From positions 1-8,375 of the forward strand of contig PAHB01000098.1 in NCBI GenBank assembly GCA_002704665.1: a stretch of DNA of 8,375 nucleotides. Reading direction: 5' to 3'. The translations under genes were made by a program, and so were the position numbers. This document shows, one piece after another, positions 1 through 6,477 of the stretch. The notes beneath the pieces were generated by a model. It had not been told where the DNA came from and ran no database searches. It saw only the letters and a list, made by a program, of their open reading frames with translations. Positions within the stretch are counted from its first letter, which is position 1. Each line of letters begins with the position of its first letter. This DNA is from Pseudomonadota bacterium (GTDB lineage Bacteria; Pseudomonadota; Gammaproteobacteria; Burkholderiales; Eutrophovitaceae).

Positions 1-6
1 TCAATT

Positions 7-1074
7 TTATAAGCTCAAGACTCTAGCGGGAACGCGGTTACTGACCCTGCATAGCAAATCATAACTAATGGTTTTGGCCGCCTTTGCAATGCTCTCTACT
101 GGCAGACCGTCACCCCACATCGTAACAACGGTTTTTTGATCTAATCGTGGCAAGTTGCTCAAATCTACAGCGAGAAGATCCATCGAAATTCGACCGACTA
201 TGGGTGCTTTAAATTTTCCGATCATTACCGGGGTTCCCGAAATAACATTCCGGGGATACCCGTCTCCATAGCCGCATGCTACTATTCCCACCAACATTTT
301 TTTTTCGCAAATATAATCGCAACCGTAACCAATAGTCTGGCCTTTATCAACAATCTGAGTAGAGATTATTTCCGATATTAATGACATGACCGGGAAAAGA
401 CTCTGACCTGCCGCAGGAAATGGCGCCGCTCCGTAAAGCATTATTCCCGGCCTAGACCAATCACCAACCGCCTCAGGGTATTTTAGGATAGTTGCCGAGT
501 TGCCCATCGATGTTTCAACATTCCTCAAAGCTGCCGTTTTGGCAGCCTTAAACCTTTTCAATTGCCATTCTATGCCTTTTTCTCCGTCTGCATCCGCAAA
601 ATGCGTCATCGCCACTATTGAGTTTACGTTTTTGCTTATCAAAAGAGTCTGATACATCTTATCAAAGTCTTCGATACTAAACCCCAGTCGATTCATGCCA
701 CTATTCATTTTTAAAAAAATACCTATGGGTTTCTCTAGATTAGCAGACACTAACATATCGACTTGATCTTTATGATGTATAACCGCGGTAAGGTTTTTCC
801 GGGAAAAAATTGAAATTTCGTTTGGGTCAAAGAAACCCTCCAAAAGAATAATTGGCTTAACAAATCCCGCCTGCCTTAGCTCAATAGCCCGATCTATTTC
901 AAGAAGTGCCAATGCATCAGCTTGTTCTACCACCGGCAGCACCCTGTCTAGACCATGTCCATAGGCGTTTGCCTTGACAACCGCGATAACTTTAGCGTTT
1001 GCAGAACCTCTCGCAATTTCAAGATTCTTGCGCATCGCTTTTAAGTCTATAATTATTTTTGTTGGTCTTGGCAT
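7..1074 (-). CDS. alr: Alanine racemase (PLP-dependent)
   Basis: Interconverts L- and D-alanine in the cytoplasm, supplying D-Ala for peptidoglycan. The 355-residue length is normal for the family. Visible motifs, in order, are: VVKANAYGHG with the Schiff-base lysine K34; MNSGMNRLGF with R129; SRPGIMLYG with R208, the arginine expected to face the PLP pyridine nitrogen; IGYG with the catalytic tyrosine Y250; GYGDGYPR; and RISMDLLAVD. Both the N-terminal TIM-barrel and the C-terminal beta domain are therefore complete. The start is supported by the typical RPTKIIIDLKAMRKN opening and a GGAGAG ribosome site at about 1077-1082, roughly 4 nt upstream of ATG. It is the last visible gene of the tsaB-rimI-udg-alr array, starting 28 nt after the glycosylase stop. 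Its position behind a DNA repair gene is probably transcriptional convenience. Alr and DadX cannot be separated from sequence alone; the absence of a D-amino-acid dehydrogenase neighbour favours the biosynthetic form. Confidence 0.96.
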   Translation of the reverse strand: MPRPTKIIIDLKAMRKNLEIARGSANAKVIAVVKANAYGHGLDRVLPVVEQADALALLEIDRAIELRQAGFVKPIILLEGFFDPNEISIFSRKNLTAVIHHKDQVDMLVSANLEKPIGIFLKMNSGMNRLGFSIEDFDKMYQTLLISKNVNSIVAMTHFADADGEKGIEWQLKRFKAAKTAALRNVETSMGNSATILKYPEAVGDWSRPGIMLYGAAPFPAAGQSLFPVMSLISEIISTQIVDKGQTIGYGCDYICEKKMLVGIVACGYGDGYPRNVISGTPVMIGKFKAPIVGRISMDLLAVDLSNLPRLDQKTVVTMWGDGLPVESIAKAAKTISYDLLCRVSNRVPARVLSL

Positions 1075-1102
1075 TACTCTCCAATCAGCATCGTTTTATA
1101 AC

Positions 1103-1801
1103 TTACGAATTCTTTTTGTCGGCAAGAACCTCAGTGGCAAAACACAAATCAACCCAAGCCTTGGCCTTCTCCATTGGACTTCTCAGTAGGTATGCTGGAT
1201 GATATGTAACGATCACCGGTATGTTTTTATAATCATAAATCTCACCCCTCAAGTTCATAATCGTTTGGTCTATATCTAAAATACTATTTGATGCGATTCT
1301 TCCCATAGCAAGGATAATCTTTGGTGCCACCAAATCTAACTGACGATCCAGATAAGGTCTACACTCCAGACATTCCTCTTTACTCGGATTCCGATTTTTC
1401 GGTGGTCGACATTTTACAATATTTGAAATATATGCATTTTTTTTTCGGTCAACTGAAATGGCCTGAAGCATAGCATCTAATAATTTCCCGGCTGCTCCGA
1501 CGAAAGGCTTCCCCCTAGAATCCTCTTCCGCCCCTGGTGCTTCTCCAACAATAAACCAGTCAGCGCCAAACACACCTTCACCCACCACTACTTTGTCTCG
1601 TTCACGGTGAAGCACGCACGATTTACAATTAAGAATATCTTGTTCAATAAGATTATGATCATTCTCAAGATCAATTTTAGGTCTTGACTTATTTCCTATT
1701 TCGCTAGTGTCAGCGCATATGGAATTTGCGTTGGCCCTGTTCTTGGAGACCCATATTGGATAGAGTCCCAACGCCTCAATTATCTGCTCTTTTCTACCCA
1801 T
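1103..1801 (-). CDS. Family 4 (Fe-S) uracil-DNA glycosylase
   Basis: Excises uracil from DNA, starting base excision repair after cytosine deamination or dUTP incorporation. The 232-residue protein has a poorly conserved N-terminal extension of about 55 residues, followed by the family-4 core. Four cysteines sit where this family ligates its [4Fe-4S] cluster: C59 and C62 (CKSC), C131 (KCRPP) and C147, with the expected 16-residue spacing between the last two. The active-site motif is GEAPGAEED (86-94), followed by KPFVGAAGKLLD. The second motif HPAYLLRSP (201-209) carries the DNA-intercalating region. These features separate it from family-1 Ung. The start lies inside the end of rimI (22 nt overlap), suggesting translational coupling; the ribosome site is weak (AGAAAG). 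Older annotations name such genes 'DNA polymerase-related, bacteriophage SPO1-like'; the glycosylase role is the better-supported family function. Confidence 0.93.
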   Translation of the reverse strand: MGRKEQIIEALGLYPIWVSKNRANANSICADTSEIGNKSRPKIDLENDHNLIEQDILNCKSCVLHRERDKVVVGEGVFGADWFIVGEAPGAEEDSRGKPFVGAAGKLLDAMLQAISVDRKKNAYISNIVKCRPPKNRNPSKEECLECRPYLDRQLDLVAPKIILAMGRIASNSILDIDQTIMNLRGEIYDYKNIPVIVTYHPAYLLRSPMEKAKAWVDLCFATEVLADKKNS

Positions 1802-2280
1802 TTTTGTAGCTTTCTATTCAAAATGAGCGCATCCTCTTTTTTATGCCGTCCGACACCATAGTAATTGCTCCGCCGACCCACCGCGACAAAACCCAACTTT
1901 GAGTAAACCCTAAGTGCATTTGAGTTTGTTTCTCGAACCTCTAAAAATATTTCCCTCCTTCCCAGGGCAGTTAGACGCATTAACGCATAATCCATCAAAT
2001 TTGTGCCTATTCCTTTTTTTTGCGAGAATTTTTCCACGGCGATATTTAAAATTTCTGCCTCGTGGGAAGAAAAGTGGCTTACGATTATGTACCCAAGAAC
2101 TCTTGAATGACTTTCGACTACTCGACAGAAGTACCCGTTCAAAAGACTATCTTCAAATTTTTTTTTGCTCCAAGGCTGTATATGAACATCTTTCTCTATG
2201 CTGGTAACAGCGGCTAGGTCAATTGATTTCATTACTCGAATGTTAGTTTTGATTTTTAGGTTACATCTACCCCTGTTCAT
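1780..2280 (-). CDS. rimI: Ribosomal protein S18-alanine N-acetyltransferase
   Basis: GNAT-fold enzyme that in the RimI family transfers acetyl from acetyl-CoA to the N-terminal alanine of ribosomal protein S18. The 166 residues align along their length with E. coli RimI as I remember it: the IQPWS motif (35-39), ILNIAV (78-82), the acetyl-CoA pyrophosphate-binding QKKGIG loop (87-92), FLEVRETN with E114 at the position of the E. coli catalytic glutamate, VYSKLGF with Y126 at the position of the catalytic tyrosine, and the NYYGVG segment before EDALIL. The first ATG is preferred over the internal Met17, because starting there would remove most of the first beta strand (TNIRVM). The N-terminus is about a dozen residues longer than in E. 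coli. The gene overlaps tsaB by 14 nt and udg by 22 nt. A tsaB-rimI pairing is common in bacteria and supports RimI over a generic GNAT. Confidence 0.92.
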   Translation of the reverse strand: MNRGRCNLKIKTNIRVMKSIDLAAVTSIEKDVHIQPWSKKKFEDSLLNGYFCRVVESHSRVLGYIIVSHFSSHEAEILNIAVEKFSQKKGIGTNLMDYALMRLTALGRREIFLEVRETNSNALRVYSKLGFVAVGRRSNYYGVGRHKKEDALILNRKLQKWVEKSR

Positions 2281-2941
2281 AAATATCTTTCGCTACTTTC
2301 TCTCTTATGTAAAACGGCAACGCTTTCTCTGGCGCGAAACAACCACCATACTTTAGTTTTCTTTCGGCAATAATGGCTACTTCGCGACTTTGCGGCGATA
2401 AGTCCAAAAAATAATCAGTCACATTGGATCCGTTTCGGTTATCTATTCTATCACTGTACAAACCTAGCCCGTCACCACACGCAACCCATCCATCACCAGG
2501 TAAAATCGGCATTTTATCTGCATCACAGAGTTGAGGCTCAATAATTACCTCGACTTGCTCCCCTCCCCATATGTAAGCGGCGCAAAAAGTTTGCCCCAAC
2601 CGGGCGTCAAAACATACAAAAACCTTAGATCTATTAGCAGCCAAAGACAAGGCCTCCATAGAGGATACCGGAACTACGGGAATACTTTGTACAAATCCAA
2701 TGCCTTGAGAAATAGCGCACGAAAGCCTTAGTCCAGTAAATGATCCGGGGCCAGCGCCAAAAGCTAAAGCTGTGACCTCATTCAATTCACTATTGTTCTC
2801 GCGCAGAACATCATCAATCATTGAAAGCAAAAAATCCGAGTGTTTTCGGTTTGCATTTAGCTCTTTTGAACAAATTTTTTTGCCATCGTAGAGGGCAACC
2901 GAGCATCGGGTCGATGATGTTTCTATAGCTAATAATTTCAT
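2267..2941 (-). CDS. tsaB: tRNA t6A37 biosynthesis protein TsaB
   Basis: Partner of TsaD and TsaE in transferring threonylcarbamoyl from TC-AMP to A37 of ANN-decoding tRNAs; TsaB itself is a scaffold without its own catalysis. The 224-residue length is close to E. coli TsaB. It has the ASKHA-fold opening MKLLAIETSSTRCSVAL, the RKHSDFLLSMIDDVL segment (32-46), the hallmark GPGSFTGLR (64-72) and DARLGQTF (112-119). It lacks the metal-binding histidine pair of TsaD, which rules out TsaD. It is the first gene of the minus-strand array, so its upstream region (2942-3033) probably carries the promoter for the whole block. The nucleotides just before ATG are A/T only (TATTAAAAA), with no Shine-Dalgarno sequence, suggesting an A-rich or short-leader initiation. 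Its stop overlaps the rimI start by 14 nt. Confidence 0.94.
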   Translation of the reverse strand: MKLLAIETSSTRCSVALYDGKKICSKELNANRKHSDFLLSMIDDVLRENNSELNEVTALAFGAGPGSFTGLRLSCAISQGIGFVQSIPVVPVSSMEALSLAANRSKVFVCFDARLGQTFCAAYIWGGEQVEVIIEPQLCDADKMPILPGDGWVACGDGLGLYSDRIDNRNGSNVTDYFLDLSPQSREVAIIAERKLKYGGCFAPEKALPFYIREKVAKDIYEQG

Positions 2942-3033
2942 TTTTTAATAATATACTAAGTATGTCCCTTTTATATCTACTAGTATACCCAAAGTACACT
3001 ATATTCTAATTGATTAGTTTCAGGGAGCACACA
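2942..3033. promoter_or_regulatory. Divergent promoter region between tsaB and the substrate-binding protein gene
   Basis: A very A/T-rich 92 nt spacer separates two divergently transcribed genes, so it should hold promoters for both directions. On the plus strand TATATT (3000-3005) could be a -10 element about 29 nt before the ATG, but no good -35 lies 16-18 nt upstream. On the minus strand several TATA-like hexamers occur, none with a convincing -35. Two small perfect dyads are present: ATACT-A-AGTAT at 2953-2963 and TACTAGTA at 2978-2985. The plus-strand gene has a clear AGGGAG ribosome site at 3022-3027. Promoter presence is inferred from gene layout; the exact elements are uncertain. Confidence 0.4.
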
Positions 3034-4341
3034 ATGCCAAAAATTTTTAAGCCAATGATCTTTATCATCTTAGCTTTAGGTCTGATAGCATGCGAAAATC
3101 GAAATATCCAAGAATCTGAAAAATCCGATGGTGATGCTGTTAAAGTTGGCATTATTACTTTTTTATCGGGTCCTGCCGCAGGCCCGTTTGGTATTCCGGC
3201 TAAACAAGCTGCAGAAACTCTGGAGATGGCTATTAATGAGGGCAACCAAATACCGGGATATAAAACCCGCGGTTTTGGTGGCAAAAAAGTAGACTTTGTT
3301 TTTGTAGATGAAGCAGGCGGGGCAACCAAAGCAGTTGAAAACTATCGAAACCTGATCATTAGGCAAAATGTCGATCTCGTCATTGGTGTAATTTCAAGCG
3401 GCGACTGCCTAGCTTTAGCTCCTATCGCGGAGGAACTTAAAACATTAACAGTATTATTTGACTGCGCTACCAATAGAATTTTTGAGGAAAATGACTACCG
3501 ATACGTGTTTCGAACAACTACAATGGCTACCCAGGAAAATGTTGCCGCGGCTCGATATGTAGCTGAACATTTTCCTAATTTAAAGAACTTTTCTGGCATT
3601 AATCCTAACTACGCTTGGGGTAAAGACGCCTGGCTAGACTTTACAGAAGCCATGAAAATACTCAAACCATCTGTAAAAATTGCCACCAACATTGAACCAA
3701 AATTACTGATTGGTCAGTATGGAACAGAAATTTCCGCCTTGCTGACTAGTAAACCGGATGTCATCCAAAATTCCCTTTGGGGGGGTGATTTGGAAGCATA
3801 TATATTACAAGCGGCACCACGAGCCCTTTTGAGGAACATACCTAATATAATGATAACAGGTGAAACTGTTTTGGAAAGACTAAATGATCAATTAGCAGAT
3901 GGGACAATCATTGGCGCTAGAGGACCAAATGGTCCTTTCGCCCCAAACTCGCCACTTAACAACTGGTTCAAATCCGAATATTCGAAACGATACAATTCTA
4001 ATCCTGTGTATTCGTCTTACCACATGGCAACTGCTATATTAGGAACAAAAGCGGCATGGGAAAAAGCACAAGGGGAAAAGTATGATAAATCACCTGATAT
4101 TGAAGATGTCATAAATGCTTTCGAATATCTAGAATTCGAATCCGTATCAGGAACTGTGGAAATGAGTCTAGGCAAAGGTCATCAAGCGGTACAACATGTT
4201 CCCTACGGCACAGTAAAAAAGATTAATGGTAAAGTCACCTTGGTAAACATAAAATATTATGAGCCATATTTAATAAGCCCTCCGGATGGGATAAAAAGTC
4301 TTGATTGGATTAAGTCGGGCTTCAAGCAAATTAAAAACTGA
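3034..4341 (+). CDS. ABC transporter substrate-binding lipoprotein, LivK-like (Peripla_BP_6 type)
   Basis: Predicted periplasmic binding component of a branched-chain amino acid/amide-type ABC importer. Starting at the ATG preceded by AGGGAG with 6 nt spacing gives 435 residues; a TTG 24 nt upstream is in frame but would put charged residues ahead of the signal. The N-terminus is a lipoprotein signal: KIFKP, a hydrophobic stretch (8-19), then lipobox LIAC with C20 as the lipidated residue. The mature protein begins the type-I periplasmic fold at VKVGIITFLSGPAAGPFG (37-53), continues with AAETLEMAINEGN (59-71), VDFVFVDEAG (86-95), VDLVIGVISSGDCLALAPIA (113-132) and DYRYVFRTT (154-162), and has a C-terminal lobe rich in family-like segments (SSYHMATAIL, 327-336). 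Two cysteines, C125 and C144, could form a periplasmic disulfide. No permease or ATPase genes are adjacent. The downstream dehydrogenase gene starts 10 nt later, implying co-transcription. The ligand cannot be read from sequence. Confidence 0.88.
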   Translation: MPKIFKPMIFIILALGLIACENRNIQESEKSDGDAVKVGIITFLSGPAAGPFGIPAKQAAETLEMAINEGNQIPGYKTRGFGGKKVDFVFVDEAGGATKAVENYRNLIIRQNVDLVIGVISSGDCLALAPIAEELKTLTVLFDCATNRIFEENDYRYVFRTTTMATQENVAAARYVAEHFPNLKNFSGINPNYAWGKDAWLDFTEAMKILKPSVKIATNIEPKLLIGQYGTEISALLTSKPDVIQNSLWGGDLEAYILQAAPRALLRNIPNIMITGETVLERLNDQLADGTIIGARGPNGPFAPNSPLNNWFKSEYSKRYNSNPVYSSYHMATAILGTKAAWEKAQGEKYDKSPDIEDVINAFEYLEFESVSGTVEMSLGKGHQAVQHVPYGTVKKINGKVTLVNIKYYEPYLISPPDGIKSLDWIKSGFKQIKN

Positions 4342-4351
4342 ACATTATTTT

Positions 4352-5293
4352 ATGAATCATATCGCCATTATAGGATGTGGATTAATCGGGAGAGGATGGG
4401 CAATAGTATTTGCCAGGTCCGGTTATAACGTAACATTATTTGATACTCACCCTCAAGCTCTAGATAGGGCGTTAACTCACATCGGCGAATCAATGACTAG
4501 ATTAAATGAGTTAGGGTTATTAAATGGAGATCCTAAAGAACTATGCAATAATATTGTATACACCGAAAGCCTTGAAACTGCGGTTATAAACGCTGATTAT
4601 GTTCAAGAAAACATAACTGAGGATGTCGAATTAAAAAAGCACTTCTACAAAAAATTAGATCAGATAACAAAACCCGAGTGCATATTAGCGAGCTCCACCT
4701 CCTCCATTATAACCTCAGTTTTCGGTTTCGAATTAAAGGGACGAAACCGATGTATTGTAGTGCATCCGGTAAATCCACCACATTTGATCCCACTTGTTGA
4801 AATATCTCCTGCGCCATTCACGGATGATTCAGTGATAGAGCGAACAATTGATTTACAAAAGTCGGTCAAACAAAAACCAATTCTCATAAAGAAAGAAATA
4901 CCGGGATTTGTTCTCAATCGACTTCAAGCCGCTGTCCTCCTTGAGAGCTGGCAACTCGTCAAAGAGGGATATATATCTGTTGAGGACTTGGATAAAACTA
5001 TAAAAGATGGCTTGGGTCATCGTTGGGCTTTTATGGGCCCCTTTGAAACTATAGATTTGAATGCTAAAAATGGCATAGCCGAGTATGCAGATACATTTGG
5101 CGAAAAATATAGGAAAATGATGAAAAACGAAAGGTACTCATCTTGGGACGATACGTTAATTAAAAAAATCACCGCCTCTCGCCGTGACATCATCTCTAAA
5201 ACTGATCTAGGAACTAGGGAAAAATGGCGGGACACCCTCTTAGCTGAACTGTTAGTACACAAAATATCGTCTGTAAAAAAATATGGGGAATAA
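4352..5293 (+). CDS. 3-hydroxyacyl-CoA dehydrogenase superfamily, lambda-crystallin/L-gulonate 3-dehydrogenase-like
   Basis: NAD-dependent oxidoreductase that should oxidise a 3-hydroxy acid or 3-hydroxyacyl compound to the 3-oxo form. From the ATG at 4352 it has 313 residues, close to human CRYL1 (about 319). The Rossmann motif is GCGLIG (8-13), with D31 at the end of beta 2, typical of NAD preference. Catalytic positions match the HAD family: S117 in SSTSS, H138 in HPVNPPHLIP, E150, and N189 in FVLNRLQ. The HPVNPP and GLGHRWAFMGPFET (220-233) stretches are characteristic of the CRYL1-like branch more than of FadB or short HbdA enzymes. L-carnitine dehydrogenases share the same architecture, so the substrate stays open. 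The start was chosen because the upstream in-frame TTG at 4301 lies inside the preceding gene and adds non-homologous residues; no Shine-Dalgarno sequence is visible, consistent with translational coupling. It converges on ispF with 7 nt between stop codons. Confidence 0.9.
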   Translation: MNHIAIIGCGLIGRGWAIVFARSGYNVTLFDTHPQALDRALTHIGESMTRLNELGLLNGDPKELCNNIVYTESLETAVINADYVQENITEDVELKKHFYKKLDQITKPECILASSTSSIITSVFGFELKGRNRCIVVHPVNPPHLIPLVEISPAPFTDDSVIERTIDLQKSVKQKPILIKKEIPGFVLNRLQAAVLLESWQLVKEGYISVEDLDKTIKDGLGHRWAFMGPFETIDLNAKNGIAEYADTFGEKYRKMMKNERYSSWDDTLIKKITASRRDIISKTDLGTREKWRDTLLAELLVHKISSVKKYGE

Positions 5294-5300
5294 TAGTTTT

Positions 5301-5774
5301 TTAGCGCTTCTTTAACAAACAGATAGTCTGTGCTGCCACCCCTTCTCCTCTGCCAAGATAACCGAGTTTTTCAGAGGTCTTTGCTTTTATATTAATTTGG
5401 TTAGAGTCAATTTCTAAGTCTTCTGAAATATTTTGCACCATACCTGGAATAAAACTGGCTATTTTGGGTTTTTCAAGGATGACGGTGCAATCTAAGTTTA
5501 CGATATCATATCCTTCATTTTTTATTTTGTGATAAACCTCGAGAACTAACTTTCGACTGCTGATAGTCCGGAATTGGGGATCTGAATCAGAGAAATGATA
5601 GCCAATATCCCGCAATGACGCCGCGCCAAGTAGACAATCACAGATTGCATGCAACAAAACATCAGCATCAGAGTGTCCAATCAAACCCTTGTGAAAAGGG
5701 ATTTTCACCCCACCGATTACCAGAGGAATATTATCTCCAAATGGGTGAACATCAAATCCTTGTCCTATTCTCAT
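5301..5774 (-). CDS. ispF: 2-C-methyl-D-erythritol 2,4-cyclodiphosphate synthase
   Basis: Fifth enzyme of the MEP isoprenoid pathway; cyclises CDP-methylerythritol 2-phosphate to MEcPP with release of CMP, working as a homotrimer in the cytoplasm. The 157 residues match the normal family length. Zinc ligands D8 and H10 (GFDVHPF) and H42 (LLHAICD) are present, as are GHSDADV (33-39), DIGYHFSDSDP (56-66), the KAKTSEKLGYLGRGEG segment with its conserved T and E residues, and the AAQ end. The start is supported by an AGAGGA ribosome site (about 5780-5785), 5 nt before ATG, and by the standard MRIGQGFDVH opening. The start lies within the end of ispD (23 nt overlap), so the two consecutive-pathway genes are probably translationally coupled. 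They are separate genes, not the IspDF fusion known from some other proteobacteria. Confidence 0.97.
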   Translation of the reverse strand: MRIGQGFDVHPFGDNIPLVIGGVKIPFHKGLIGHSDADVLLHAICDCLLGAASLRDIGYHFSDSDPQFRTISSRKLVLEVYHKIKNEGYDIVNLDCTVILEKPKIASFIPGMVQNISEDLEIDSNQINIKAKTSEKLGYLGRGEGVAAQTICLLKKR

Positions 5775-6477
5775 TGTAATCCTCTCTCTTCCTTAAAATA
5801 AACTCGGCTAGAGCTAGATCTTCCGTCTTGGTCACTTTTGGATTAGCGGTATTACACTCAATAACTAAAGGCTTGAGTCCAGCTTTTTCAACTGCTGATG
5901 ACTCATCAGTAATAAAGGAAATTTGACCTTTGCTTAGAATATCAGATAACAATCCATATCGAAAAACCTGCGGTGTCAATGCATGCCACAACATGGATCG
6001 ATCTAAGGTTTGAGTAATTTCGCTAGTACGAGGTTCTACCTTCTTTATTGTATCAGTAACCTTTTTCGCTAGAACAACCCCCGACGTTGCTCGATCTAAA
6101 TTTTGCAATAAGTTATTTAACGCCTCAATAGATAAACAAGGTCGAGCCGCATCATGAACGAGCACCCAATCTTCTTTTGAACCATTTATTTTTAATAACC
6201 CATTCCTGACGGTTTCCGCTCGGGTGGCATCCCCGACATATAAAGGAATAACCTTTTCTCCGAACTCACTCCAATCGAAAGATTTAAAAAAAGGGTCTTT
6301 CGGCGATAACAATATATAAACTTGCTCAATTTTTTTATGATCCCGCAGGACTTTTACGGAATGATAAAGCATTGGTTTTCCAAGAATAGTATGATATTGC
6401 TTTGGAACTTTTCCGCCAAAGCGTGAACCAATTCCGGCCGCAGCTATCATAGAAATTACATTGTGGCGATTAATCAT
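5752..6477 (-). CDS. ispD: 2-C-methyl-D-erythritol 4-phosphate cytidylyltransferase
   Basis: Third enzyme of the MEP pathway; couples CTP and MEP to CDP-methylerythritol. The 241-residue form starting MINRHNV is preferred because its length fits the family (E. coli 236) and the nucleotide-binding motif follows at once: AAAGIGSRFGG (12-22, R19), then PKQY with K26. Other expected sites are GDATRAETVRNGL with R86, VHDAARP (108-113), T141 in VTDTIK, R160 in TLDRSMLWHALTPQ, and K214 in NPKVTKTEDL. A TTG start 69 nt further upstream is open but would add non-homologous sequence. The only good Shine-Dalgarno-like AGGAG (6492-6496) is about 14 nt from the chosen ATG, longer than usual, so the exact start is slightly uncertain. 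It leads the ispD-ispF pair and is divergent from mfd. Confidence 0.95.
   Translation of the reverse strand: MINRHNVISMIAAAGIGSRFGGKVPKQYHTILGKPMLYHSVKVLRDHKKIEQVYILLSPKDPFFKSFDWSEFGEKVIPLYVGDATRAETVRNGLLKINGSKEDWVLVHDAARPCLSIEALNNLLQNLDRATSGVVLAKKVTDTIKKVEPRTSEITQTLDRSMLWHALTPQVFRYGLLSDILSKGQISFITDESSAVEKAGLKPLVIECNTANPKVTKTEDLALAEFILRKREDYNENRTRI

Noticed and set aside
1914..2207. Plus-strand open frame of 97 codons inside rimI
   Set aside because: It is fully antisense to a well-supported rimI, lacks a ribosome site and shows no recognisable motif.
3010..3033. TTG start extending the binding protein by 8 residues
   Set aside because: The ATG at 3034 has AGGGAG at good spacing and gives a normal lipoprotein signal; the extension would include the ribosome site itself.
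3006..3366. Minus-strand frames at the start of the binding-protein gene
   Set aside because: They are antisense to the signal peptide and first lobe of a coherent protein; no family features.
4301..4351. Upstream TTG start for the dehydrogenase, overlapping the binding-protein gene
   Set aside because: The added 17 residues do not belong to the Rossmann fold, which begins directly after the ATG at 4352.
4660..5262. Two minus-strand open frames of 81-85 codons inside the dehydrogenase gene
   Set aside because: Both are antisense to a conserved coding region whose catalytic motifs are intact; they have no motifs of their own.
5319..5331. Possible terminator hairpin ACAGA-TAG-TCTGT near the ends of ispF and the dehydrogenase gene
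   Set aside because: The stem is only 5 bp, lies within ispF coding sequence, and has no proper T-run on either strand.
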